Positions 1 to 5,528 of a DNA stretch of 5,528 nt are shown here, piece by piece. Made by a program: the position numbers and the translations under genes. Source of the stretch: Trebonia sp. (GTDB taxonomy: Bacteria > Actinomycetota > Actinomycetes > Streptosporangiales > Streptosporangiaceae); assembly GCA_030038035.1 (NCBI GenBank), contig JASHPP010000434.1, forward strand, positions 1 to 5,528, given 5' to 3'. How positions within the stretch are numbered: position 1 is the stretch's first letter; every line of letters begins with the position of its first letter. Under the pieces are notes generated by a model. The model had not been told where the DNA came from. It searched no databases and saw nothing but the letters and a program-made list of their open reading frames with translations.

Positions 1-275
1 TGGAACGGCGAGCGCCCGAGCCCCGGCCGGTCCACGGTGTACACCGCGAACCCGTCGCGCAGGAAGATGGTCGACCACCCGGGCCGCCCGTCCGGGGTGG
101 TGAGCATGTCGAGCGCCTGACCGCCGCCCCCATGCACGAGGATCAGATTGTCCCGAACGGACGGTGGCGCCTGATACTGCACATGCGTCCCGTACACGCT
201 CGTGCCGGCCGGTCCGCCGTGTTCCCGCAGCCCGGTGAAGAAGTGCCCTTGCTCGGCGATCACCAGGGGTTCCAT
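1..275 (-). CDS. alpha/beta hydrolase, N-terminal part (C-terminus beyond the left edge)
   Basis: This is the first 91 residues of an alpha/beta-hydrolase-fold enzyme, read leftward and cut by the window edge. The visible part has strand LILVHGGGGQ (residues 44-53), whose HGGGG is a typical oxyanion-hole loop. Then come LDMLTTPDGRPGW and FAVYTVDRPGLGRSPF (76-91), the usual strand and turn before the nucleophile region. The Ser nucleophile, acid and His lie outside, so catalytic competence cannot be judged. The ATG at 275 is preceded by AGGAG with a 5-nt spacer. This SD overlaps the TAG stop of the MetE-like gene, with an 8-bp gap, so translation is probably coupled. No signal peptide is seen, so it is probably cytoplasmic. 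The HGGGGQ..DM..TPDGRPGW pattern resembles, from memory, a subgroup of uncharacterised bacterial hydrolases. As the last visible member of the operon it likely cleaves an ester, lactone or C-C bond in the pathway product; the substrate is unknown. Confidence 0.85.
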   Translation of the reverse strand, partial: MEPLVIAEQGHFFTGLREHGGPAGTSVYGTHVQYQAPPSVRDNLILVHGGGGQALDMLTTPDGRPGWSTIFLRDGFAVYTVDRPGLGRSPF

Positions 276-283
276 CGGCGCTC

Positions 284-1399
284 CTAGCCCCAGATCTCTT
301 CGGCGGCCTGTACCACGAGCTCGAGCTTGGCCCGCTCCTGCTCGATCGTGAGCGCGTTGCCCTCCACCGTGGAGGCGAAGCCGCACTGCGGCGACAGGCA
401 GAGCCGGTCGATGTCCACGTACTTGGCGGCCTCCTCGACGCGGCGCTTGAGCGCGTCCTTCGGCTCGAGCTCCGGGGTCTTGGTGGTGACCAGCCCGAGC
501 ACGACGACCTGGTCATCGCGCACGAACCGCAGCGGCTCGAACGTCCCTGACCGCTCGTCGTCGTACTCAAGGAAGAGCCCGTCGACGTTCAGCCCGCCGA
601 AGACGGCCTCGGCCACGAAGTCGTAGCCGCCTGAGGAGAACCACGCGGACTGGTAGTTGCCGCGGCACATGTGCACGGTGATCGCCATGTCGGCGGGCTT
701 GCCCGCGAGCACGTCGTTGATCACGCGCACGTTGGTCTCGTGCTGGCGGTCGGGGTCGACGCTGCCGGAGGCCGCCGCGTTCGCCCGCCACGCCGGGTCG
801 TTGAGGAACGCGAAGAGCGTGTCGTCGAGCTGCAGGTAGCGGCAGCCGAGCGCATACAGCTCGCCGACCTCGGCGGCGTAGGTCGCGGCGACGTCCGCGC
901 GGAACTCGTCGTCGTCGGTGTACGGGCTTGCGGACAGGTCGGCCCGGAAGTGGACCATGCTGGGGGAGGGGATGGTGAGCTTCGGGGTCGCCGTCGTGAC
1001 CGTCCGCGCGAGGAACCGGAAGTGCTCGCCGAACACCGGCTCGGCCAGGTGCACCTTCCCGGTGATCGCGGTGGCGTGCGGCTGCCACGACAGCTGCCCG
1101 TCCTTGCGGTACACGGGGATCGCCACCGGGGAGAGCGCGCCCCGCTCGACGCCGCCGAGGCTGTAGACGAAGTCCGAGTGCCACTGCTCGCGGCGGAACT
1201 CCCCGTCCGTGGCGGACTGCAGGCCCGCCCCCTCCTGGAGCTTGACCGCATCCGTGATCGCGGCGTCCTCGGCGGCCCGCAGGTCGCCGGCGGTGATCTT
1301 GCCCGCCGCGAAGTCGGCGCGCGCCGCGTGCAGCCCGGCAGGCCGCAGCAGGCTCCCGACGTGATCGGCGCGGAACGGGGGGGTAACGCGTCGTGCCAT
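284..1399 (-). CDS. MetE-like zinc methyltransferase family protein (cobalamin-independent methionine synthase C-terminal domain, YxjG/YxjH-like)
   Basis: A 371-aa single-domain member of the UROD/MetE superfamily, about the size of Bacillus YxjG/YxjH and half of full-length MetE, so the N-terminal folate-side barrel is absent. It opens with FRADHVGSLLRP (residues 9-20), typical of this subgroup, then TDGEFRREQWH (64-74). The predicted zinc ligands are all present: His243 and Cys245 (VHMCRGN), Glu278 (FLEYD) and Cys339 (PQCGF). Asp192-Asp193 (QLDD) sits where MetE has its substrate-binding acidic motif. In this superfamily zinc activates a thiol for alkyl transfer; relatives include methionine synthases and epoxyalkane:coenzyme M transferase. 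The methyl or alkyl donor here is therefore open. The ATG at 1399 follows GGGAG with a suitable spacer. The gene lies 21 bp after the flavoprotein and 8 bp before a hydrolase, which favours a catabolic or tailoring role over housekeeping methionine synthesis. The family is certain; the reaction is not. Confidence 0.88.
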   Translation of the reverse strand: MARRVTPPFRADHVGSLLRPAGLHAARADFAAGKITAGDLRAAEDAAITDAVKLQEGAGLQSATDGEFRREQWHSDFVYSLGGVERGALSPVAIPVYRKDGQLSWQPHATAITGKVHLAEPVFGEHFRFLARTVTTATPKLTIPSPSMVHFRADLSASPYTDDDEFRADVAATYAAEVGELYALGCRYLQLDDTLFAFLNDPAWRANAAASGSVDPDRQHETNVRVINDVLAGKPADMAITVHMCRGNYQSAWFSSGGYDFVAEAVFGGLNVDGLFLEYDDERSGTFEPLRFVRDDQVVVLGLVTTKTPELEPKDALKRRVEEAAKYVDIDRLCLSPQCGFASTVEGNALTIEQERAKLELVVQAAEEIWG

Positions 1400-1420
1400 G
1401 GAGTCTTTCTCCCTAGAAGA

Positions 1421-2737
1421 CTAGAACAGGCCGTCCTTGAGCCCGAAGTGCATGCGCGCCACCTCGGTGGAGACGATGTCGTGCCTGGCGGAGATGTGCC
1501 CGAGGTACATGGACATGTCCCGGTAGTGCCGCTGCATCGCGGCGCCGCGCTTGGCCGCCGAGGACGAGGCCGCGGCGAACAGCTCGGTCGTGGCCTGGCT
1601 GGCCAGCCGCGCGGCGACCTGGACCATCGAGTACATCTGCGCGTCGTCCTCGCGGGTGAACGGCTCTCCGGTGCGATACCAGCGCTCGGCCAGCTCGTTG
1701 TACCGCAGGCCGATCTGCATGATGATCGCCTCGGCGCTGTCGATGTCCGCCCGCGCCTGCCCGTAGTGGCGCTGGTATTCCTCGACCGTGTACCGGGGGA
1801 CCTGCGGCGCGAAGTACGTCTTCTTGGTCAGCAGGATGTTCTCGTACTCATACAGCGCGCCCTTGGCCGCGCCGATCACGGGGATGACCAGGCCGATGTG
1901 GTACATCGCGTAGATCCGGCCGCAGAACACCGGGTTCTCGTGCAGGTACATGCCCGGCGCGGCCTTGTCGGTGTTGTGCGTCCAGTCCCCTGAGCAGGTG
2001 CAGTGCTCGGGGACGAACACGTTGTCCACCCGCACGCTGTTGGACCCGCTGGAGTTCATCCCGATGATGTTGCCGTTGCCCCAGTCCTGCAGGACGGTGA
2101 CGTTCTCGATCGGCGTGCAGATCGTGAGCAGCCCTTCGGCCTCGCGGCCGGGGACGAGCGTGTTGCACATGAAGTGCGTGGCGTGGCCGACGCCGGAACA
2201 GTAGTCCCACTGCCCCTTGACGATGTACCCGCCGTCCACGGGCGTCGAGGTGCCCATCGGGGCCGCCCGGTGCGGGCACTTGAAGTCGCCGGTGGGGCCG
2301 AAGAGCTCGACCTGGCCCTCCTCGGGGAACCAGGCCCCCAGGCCCTGCGCGTGGTGCGCGCCGAGGCACAGCCCCCAGGCGGTGCCCGCGTCACCCTCGG
2401 CGATCGCCATGATGACCCGCCAGAACGTATGCATATCGAAGGCGTAGCCGCCGAACCGCCTGGGCTGCAGTATGCGGTAAAAGCCGGCCTCGGTGAACTT
2501 CTTATCGAGCTCGGGCGTGTGCTTGCCGAGCCGCTCCGCCTCATCCGCCTGCTCGCGAACCGCCGGGATCAGCGCCTTTGCCCGGGCGACGATGATCTCC
2601 GGCGTCAGGTCCGGCTCGGGGGCAGGGACGTGCGGTCGGGGAATAGTCTGCTCTGACACACTACTGAGCCTGATGTATCGGCAGGCCGTAGGCAAGGCCG
2701 CTTGCCCGCCGAACCCCCCCGTTGTCCCCGCGGACAC
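1421..2737 (-). CDS. acyl-CoA dehydrogenase-fold flavoprotein, probable group D flavin-dependent monooxygenase (HsaA / HpaB-C2-like)
   Basis: Up to 438 aa with the acyl-CoA dehydrogenase fold. The N-terminal helical part holds FYRILQPRRFGGYAFD (residues 86-101) and GDAGTAWGLCLGAHHA (115-130). The central beta domain holds GQWDYCSGVGHATHF (175-189) and GMNSSGSNSVRVDNVFVPEH (226-245). The C-terminal helices end in MQRHYRDMSMYLGHISARHD (401-420). The QR..RD......H ending and the SG/SGSN motifs fit two-component oxygenases such as HsaA and 4-hydroxyphenylacetate 3-hydroxylase C2 better than true acyl-CoA dehydrogenases; no convincing catalytic Glu or CoA site is evident. Such enzymes use reduced FMN/FAD from a separate reductase, and none is in the window. 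It is first in a three-gene operon. The start is uncertain. GTG at 2737 has a strong GGAGG SD, but GTG at 2659 gives 412 aa and, as I recall, better matches where relatives begin. The first 26 codons include CGA, AGG and AGT-AGT, which look unlike coding sequence. Substrate unknown. Confidence 0.82.
   Translation of the reverse strand: MSAGTTGGFGGQAALPTACRYIRLSSVSEQTIPRPHVPAPEPDLTPEIIVARAKALIPAVREQADEAERLGKHTPELDKKFTEAGFYRILQPRRFGGYAFDMHTFWRVIMAIAEGDAGTAWGLCLGAHHAQGLGAWFPEEGQVELFGPTGDFKCPHRAAPMGTSTPVDGGYIVKGQWDYCSGVGHATHFMCNTLVPGREAEGLLTICTPIENVTVLQDWGNGNIIGMNSSGSNSVRVDNVFVPEHCTCSGDWTHNTDKAAPGMYLHENPVFCGRIYAMYHIGLVIPVIGAAKGALYEYENILLTKKTYFAPQVPRYTVEEYQRHYGQARADIDSAEAIIMQIGLRYNELAERWYRTGEPFTREDDAQMYSMVQVAARLASQATTELFAAASSSAAKRGAAMQRHYRDMSMYLGHISARHDIVSTEVARMHFGLKDGLF
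2691..2706. promoter_or_regulatory. inverted repeat GGCAAG-N4-CTTGCC, possible operator
   Basis: A perfect 6-bp inverted repeat with a 4-nt centre (GCCG), flanked further out by CGGC (2679-2682) and GCCG (2708-2711). It lies between the two possible starts of the flavin monooxygenase gene. If translation begins at 2659, this is upstream non-coding DNA and could bind a dimeric regulator or form a leader hairpin. If translation begins at 2737, it is coding. No regulator gene is visible in the window, and a 6-bp arm can arise by chance in DNA this GC-rich. Confidence 0.3.
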
Positions 2738-2751
2738 ACTTCCTCCCCCCT
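2738..2751 (-). promoter_or_regulatory. ribosome binding site ahead of GTG 2737
   Basis: On the minus strand this reads AGGGGGGAGGAAGT immediately before GTG. The GGAGG core is an excellent SD, 4 nt from the start codon, which is slightly short. It is the main argument for the longer form of the flavin monooxygenase. The alternative GTG at 2659 has only a weak AGG about 9 nt upstream. Confidence 0.5.
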
Positions 2752-2908
2752 GCTTGTGGTCGGATCACGGTGCCGGCCAGCGCCCAAAGTCACACTTGAG
2801 GGGCTCCCAGGGCGCACGGGACTGGCCCACCACCCCGGCTGAGGACGTGCACAGTCGCGAGCAGCTTCTTCGCTTCTGTCCCGGTTCGTGGTAATGGTGT
2901 GGAACGCG
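2752..2908. other. divergent intergenic region
   Basis: About 160 bp between the leftward monooxygenase operon and the rightward repeat-protein gene, so both promoters should be here or just inside its borders. I looked for -35/-10 pairs on both strands and found none convincing. The nearest candidate is a TAATGG at 2892 on the plus strand, without a matching -35. No transcription-factor site is recognisable. Stop codons interrupt the plus strand in the frame of the repeat protein (TAA at 2892-2894), so that protein does not extend further upstream. Confidence 0.45.
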
Positions 2909-2925
2909 GGCCGGAGGAGCCGGCC
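2909..2925 (+). promoter_or_regulatory. leader hairpin with the SD sequence in its loop
   Basis: GGCCGG (2909-2914) and CCGGCC (2920-2925) form a perfect 6-bp all-GC stem around AGGAG (2915-2919). The whole GGAGGAG sits 6 nt before a GTG at 2926, ideal SD spacing. The stem would therefore display or partly mask the ribosome binding site, depending on folding. The GTG opens a 51-codon frame (2926-3081) that is not the frame of the repeat protein, whose own ATG codons are at 2943 and 2958. Confidence 0.4.
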
Positions 2926-2957
2926 GTGGCAGACGGCGGGGAATGGAGCGGCGAGCG

Positions 2958-3557
2958 ATGGCGGCAGAGAACGGCTCGGAACCTGTCCGGGGAGTCCCGG
3001 ACGCCGCGGCCCGGCTGTTCACCGACGCCGAACGCCTCGCCCGGTCGATCACCCGCGAGTACTCGCAGGGACTGGCCCTGACCGAGCTCGCCGAGACGGT
3101 GGCGGCCGCCGACCCTGACCGCGCCGAGTGCATCGCCCGGTCGATCACCGACGAGTCCAGGAAGGCGTGGACGCTGAGCGGCGTCGCCACGGCGGTGGCG
3201 GCTACCGACCCCGGCCGCGCAGCCCGGTTGCTCGCCGATGCCGAGCGCGTGGTCGAGTCGGTCACCGGCGAGGACGAGAAGGCGTGGGCGTTCGGCTGCC
3301 TCGCCACAGCCGTGGCGGCCGCCGACCCCGATCGCGCCGAGCGCATCGCCCGGTCCATCACCGACGAGATCCGGAAGGCGCGGGCGCTATACGACATCGC
3401 ACAGGCGGTGGCGGCCGCCGACCCCGGTCGCGGCGAGCGCATCGCCCGGTCGATCACCGACGAGTACTGGAAGACGGCGGCGCTGATCGCCGTCGGCCGG
3501 GTGACGGCCGCCGCCAACCCGTACCAGGCGGCGACCAGCGAGGGGTATCACATCTAG
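2958..3557 (+). CDS. small helical-repeat protein (five TPR-like DPDRAERIARSITDE repeats)
   Basis: A 199-aa protein made almost wholly of tandem helical repeats: residues 16-54, 55-86, 87-125, 126-157 and 158-189 (39, 32, 39, 32 and 32 aa). The long units carry a seven-residue insert (LFTDAER / LLADAER). Each unit has an A..IARSIT helix, a K/G.A.AL..(I/V)A..VAA helix and a DP-x-R turn, as in TPR or alpha-solenoid proteins. From general knowledge, such repeats occur in actinobacteria, often attached to larger signalling or effector proteins; here they stand alone with no enzymatic domain, signal peptide or membrane segment. A role as a binding scaffold is inferred only. ATG 2958 is chosen because GGAG lies 9 nt upstream; ATG 2943 in the same frame adds five residues but has poor SD spacing. 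The gene is transcribed away from the monooxygenase operon and ends 6 nt before a strong hairpin. It could be a remnant of a longer gene. Confidence 0.75.
   Translation: MAAENGSEPVRGVPDAAARLFTDAERLARSITREYSQGLALTELAETVAAADPDRAECIARSITDESRKAWTLSGVATAVAATDPGRAARLLADAERVVESVTGEDEKAWAFGCLATAVAAADPDRAERIARSITDEIRKARALYDIAQAVAAADPGRGERIARSITDEYWKTAALIAVGRVTAAANPYQAATSEGYHI
3099..3464 (+). repeat. three near-identical 57-bp coding repeats (3099-3155, 3312-3368, 3408-3464)
   Basis: Each copy starts GTGGCGGCCGCCGACC and ends ATCACCGACGAG. By eye, copies 1 and 2 differ at 4 positions, 2 and 3 at 3, and 1 and 3 at 5 of 57. Copies 2 and 3 are exactly 96 bp (32 codons) apart, and copies 1 and 2 are 213 bp apart (71 codons, one long plus one short protein repeat). 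A shorter piece of the same unit (GCCCGGTCGATCACC) lies just upstream, near 3040. This level of DNA identity, including third positions, points to recent duplication or gene conversion rather than selection on protein alone. Confidence 0.85.
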
Positions 3558-3563
3558 ACAGAT

Positions 3564-3605
3564 GCGGGATACAAACCCACCCCTATTGGTGGGTTTGTAT
3601 CCCGC
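3564..3605. terminator. bidirectional terminator hairpin, perfect 18-bp stem
   Basis: The arm GCGGGATACAAACCCACC (3564-3581) and its exact reverse complement (3588-3605) flank a 6-nt loop, CCTATT. It begins 6 nt after the stop of the repeat gene and serves the convergent pyrD from the other side. There is no T-run on either side, as is common for actinobacterial intrinsic terminators. The pyrD stop codon (3583-3585 on the minus strand) lies in the loop, so one arm is also pyrD coding sequence. Confidence 0.88.
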
Positions 3606-4701
3606 GTGTTCCAGATTCGCTCGAGGAGCGGGCGCGACGTGCCAGGCCGGCCTGCACCCGGTGCGGCCACAGCGGGCCGGCGTAGATGAACGCGGTGTAC
3701 GCCTGTACCAGGGTGGCGCCGGAGGCGAGGCGCTCCCGGGCGTCGTCGGCGGTCTCGATGCCGCCGGCCGCGATGAGCACGAGGCGGTCGCCCACCCGGG
3801 CATGCAGCCGGCGCAGCACGGCAAGCGCACGGGCTTGCAGCGGCGCGCCGGACATGCCGCCGGGCCCGGCGGCAGCCACCGCGGCGCTGTCGCGCAATCC
3901 CTCCCGCGAGATCGTGGTGTTGGTCGCGATGATCCCGTCGAGGCCGAGCTCGAGCGCGAGGTCCGCGACCGCGTCGATATCGGGGTCGGCGAGGTCTGGG
4001 GCGATCTTCACCAGCAGCGGCACCCGTCGCCGCGGCGAGGCCTCGTCGAGCGCCGCCCGGACCGCGCGAAGCAGCGGCCGCAGCTTATCGATGGCCTGCA
4101 GGTCGCGCAGGCCCGGCGTGTTCGGCGAGCTGACGTTGACGACCACGTAGTCGGCGACGTCGGCGACCAGGCGGGCGCTGGTCACGTAGTCGGCCACCGC
4201 CGACGCCTCAGGCACCGCCTTGGTCTTGCCGATGTTCACGCCGACGACCGGCCAGCGGCCATGGGGCCCGCGCCGGTCGCGCTGCGCCCGCAGCCGTTCC
4301 GCCCGCAGCCGCGCCGCCAGCGCCGCCGCGCCGGCGTTGTTGAAGCCCATCCGGTTGACCAGCGCGCGCTCGGCCGGAAACCGGAACATCCGCGGCTTGG
4401 CGTTGCCGGGCTGCGGCCGCGCGGTCACCGTGCCCACCTCGACGAACCCGAATCCCAGCGCCGCCAGCCCCGCGACGCCGCGCCCGTCCTTGTCGAACCC
4501 GGCCGCGAGGCCCAGCGGCCCGGGAAAGTCCAGGCCGAGCGCGTGCACCCGCAGCACCGGATCCCGCGGCGCGAGGAACCGCCGCAGCAGCCAGGCCCCG
4601 CCCGGCACGTAAGCCGCCGCCCTGATCAGCCAGAACCCCACGGCGTGCGCCGCCTCTGGCGGCAGGTGCCGCAGCACGGCGGCGTAAATCGCCCGGTACA
4701 A
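3583..4701 (-). CDS. pyrD: dihydroorotate dehydrogenase (quinone), class 2
   Basis: Catalyses the fourth step of pyrimidine synthesis, dihydroorotate to orotate, on FMN, passing electrons to membrane quinone. With the TTG start it has 372 aa. The N-terminal helices ([22 protein letters not shown]) are the class 2 quinone and membrane-contact region. FMN and substrate motifs follow in the expected order: AAGFDK (66-71), NRMGFNN (116-122), GVNIGK (154-159), [10 protein letters not shown] (189-198, with Ser192 as the class 2 catalytic base), VKIAPD (231-236), ATNTT (259-263), GGMSGAPL (281-288) and AAGGI (311-315). No ATG fits. TTG at 4701 reproduces the usual MYR.. N-terminus; GTG at 4728 would add nine residues and lies 2 nt after the upstream hydrolase stop. 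The frame is open to 4884, but that extension lies inside the hydrolase gene and is rejected. The last residues (RGIQTHQ) are encoded by the terminator arm. No other pyr genes are nearby. Confidence 0.95.
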   Translation of the reverse strand: MYRAIYAAVLRHLPPEAAHAVGFWLIRAAAYVPGGAWLLRRFLAPRDPVLRVHALGLDFPGPLGLAAGFDKDGRGVAGLAALGFGFVEVGTVTARPQPGNAKPRMFRFPAERALVNRMGFNNAGAAALAARLRAERLRAQRDRRGPHGRWPVVGVNIGKTKAVPEASAVADYVTSARLVADVADYVVVNVSSPNTPGLRDLQAIDKLRPLLRAVRAALDEASPRRRVPLLVKIAPDLADPDIDAVADLALELGLDGIIATNTTISREGLRDSAAVAAAGPGGMSGAPLQARALAVLRRLHARVGDRLVLIAAGGIETADDARERLASGATLVQAYTAFIYAGPLWPHRVQAGLARRARSSSESGTRGIQTHQ

Positions 4702-4730
4702 GCACCTCGCCCCCAGCCTCCCCCGCACGC

Positions 4731-5528
4731 CTATTGTGCAGGATCGAGATCCTCGACGATGCGGTTGATGGCCGCCGCGATCTCCGCGGGGCGCTCCTGA
4801 TTCGTGGCATGACTGGTGTCGGCGAGCACGACGTGCGTCCCCCGCGGAACGGAAGCGGCCAGCCTGGCATGAAAGCCGGTCCACATCTCCCGCTCCTGCC
4901 TGGGATGTCCCGTGGTCGCGCTGAAGACCACGACGGGAACGTCAGGCAGGCTCGCCTCCGCGCGGCTGCGCCGGATGACCGGCAGGGAGTCGACGACCAG
5001 CCGCCATTCGTCGCCGACCATGCGGGCCTGCGACTGCTTCGCGTAGCAGGAGACGTAGGCGTCGAGTATGAGTGCCTGCAGCTGCTCGTCAGCGGTCAGG
5101 TGCCGCGCGAACGACCGGAACGTCTCCCTGACCGTCCCGGGAAGCGTCCCGTTCGCGTACTGATCGATGATGACCTGCCCGTTGGCAATCTCCTGCTGGT
5201 GCCGGGCTGGCGGCAGCGCCGCCAGGAAATCCTCCTCAGCCGGGTCGACAAGCACCAGCCCGGCGACAAGCTCCGGATACGTGAGTGCCGCCAGCTGCGC
5301 GAGCAGCGCGCCCCAGCTGTGGCCGACGAGAACGCAGCGCCCCCCGGTAGCCCCGGCCACCGCGGCCAGGTCGGCCACCTGAGCAGCCAAAGTCAGCGGC
5401 GAGGCCGGGTCACTGGCGCCGATGCCGGCCCGGTCGTAGGCGAGCACGCGAGCGCGCGGTGCCACGAGCGGCATGACCCCGGCCCAGGCCAGCGAACCAG
5501 GTTCGCCAAGGGCCGCGTCGAGCACGAC
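4731..5528 (-). CDS. alpha/beta hydrolase (N-terminus beyond the right edge)
   Basis: At least 265 residues of an alpha/beta-hydrolase-fold enzyme, entering from the right edge; the frame is open through 5528, and the sequence begins in a beta strand ([15 protein letters not shown]), so the true start is upstream. The oxyanion-hole loop is LGEPGS, followed by [13 protein letters not shown] (27-39, counting from the GTG at 5525). The nucleophile elbow is VGHSWGA (67-73, Ser70) and the likely catalytic His is His239 in [12 protein letters not shown]. The acid is less clear: the usual place after strand 7 ([13 protein letters not shown]) has no obvious Asp, so Asp94 in VLVDPAEED may serve. A helical cap lies at about 100-190. 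The C-terminus ends DLDPAQ. pyrD starts 2-29 bp downstream, so they are probably cotranscribed, though no metabolic link is apparent. It is not closely similar to the hydrolase at the left edge. Substrate unknown. Confidence 0.88.
   Translation of the reverse strand, partial: VVLDAALGEPGSLAWAGVMPLVAPRARVLAYDRAGIGASDPASPLTLAAQVADLAAVAGATGGRCVLVGHSWGALLAQLAALTYPELVAGLVLVDPAEEDFLAALPPARHQQEIANGQVIIDQYANGTLPGTVRETFRSFARHLTADEQLQALILDAYVSCYAKQSQARMVGDEWRLVVDSLPVIRRSRAEASLPDVPVVVFSATTGHPRQEREMWTGFHARLAASVPRGTHVVLADTSHATNQERPAEIAAAINRIVEDLDPAQ

Noticed and set aside
1377..1383. Seven-base G run near the start of the MetE-like gene (and a seven-base C run at 2714-2720)
   Set aside because: Runs of seven are expected by chance in DNA this GC-rich. 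There is no evidence of phase variation, and both frames stay intact.
671..1993. Long plus-strand open frame (440 codons) antisense to the MetE-like and monooxygenase genes
   Set aside because: It spans the junction of two well-supported genes, has a low-complexity R/G/V/H-rich composition expected from antisense of GC-rich codons, and shows no recognisable domain.
2869..2897. Possible plus-strand promoter with TAATGG as -10
   Set aside because: The -35 at suitable spacing (TTCGCT) matches the consensus poorly, so it is not reported as a promoter.
3099..3464. CRISPR-like reading of the regularly spaced repeats
   Set aside because: The repeats are in-frame codons of one protein, the spacers are coding and unequal (156 and 39 bp), and no cas genes are present.
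2765..3517. Minus-strand open frame (250 codons) with periodic Ala/Ser/Arg sequence across the repeat gene
   Set aside because: Its periodicity is the mirror of the coding repeats on the plus strand. It has no independent domain or SD support.
3562..4800. Long plus-strand open frame (412 codons) antisense to pyrD
   Set aside because: Arg/Pro/His/Gly-rich translation without motifs. The opposite strand carries an unmistakable pyrD.
4702..4884. Upstream in-frame extension of pyrD to an ATG at 4884
   Set aside because: It lies within the hydrolase coding region, adds about 60 Arg/Gly/Ser-rich residues absent from the PyrD family, and the family N-terminus is matched at 4701.

Overview
The window is very GC-rich. 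Its genes have G or C at most third codon positions, GTG and probably TTG starts, and purine-rich Shine-Dalgarno (SD) sequences. This points to a high-GC actinobacterium, probably a filamentous one, because DP-DRA / DAER-ARSI type helical repeat proteins are, as far as I recall, common there. No rRNA, tRNA, insertion sequence or CRISPR array is visible, and genus cannot be set from this sequence alone.

Left block (1-2737, all minus strand). Three tightly packed genes read leftward: an acyl-CoA-dehydrogenase-fold flavoprotein that looks like a group D flavin monooxygenase, a stand-alone MetE-type zinc enzyme of 371 aa, and an alpha/beta hydrolase that runs off the left edge. The gaps are 21 and 8 bp, and the SD of the hydrolase overlaps the stop codon of the MetE-like gene, so this is almost certainly one operon. 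The gene set suggests a small catabolic or tailoring pathway (oxygenation, group transfer or C-S/C-C chemistry, hydrolysis). The substrate is unknown.

Middle block (2738-3557). A divergent control region of about 200 bp lies ahead of a plus-strand gene for a small protein of five degenerate helical repeats (39-32-39-32-32 residues). Three 57-bp DNA segments in it are almost identical, which indicates recent internal duplication. A 6-bp GC hairpin in the leader carries an AGGAG SD sequence in its loop, followed by a GTG that opens a different reading frame from the repeat protein.

Right block (3564-5528, minus strand). A second, unrelated alpha/beta hydrolase enters from the right edge and is followed after 2-29 bp by pyrD, the class 2 (quinone-linked) dihydroorotate dehydrogenase of pyrimidine synthesis. 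The repeat gene and pyrD converge on a perfect 18-bp hairpin. The pyrD stop codon lies in its loop, so the terminator DNA also encodes the end of PyrD.

No wholly new system can be demonstrated here. The best candidates for a second look are the three-gene oxygenase / MetE-like / hydrolase operon, the recently expanded repeat protein with its unusual leader, and the gene-embedded bidirectional terminator.
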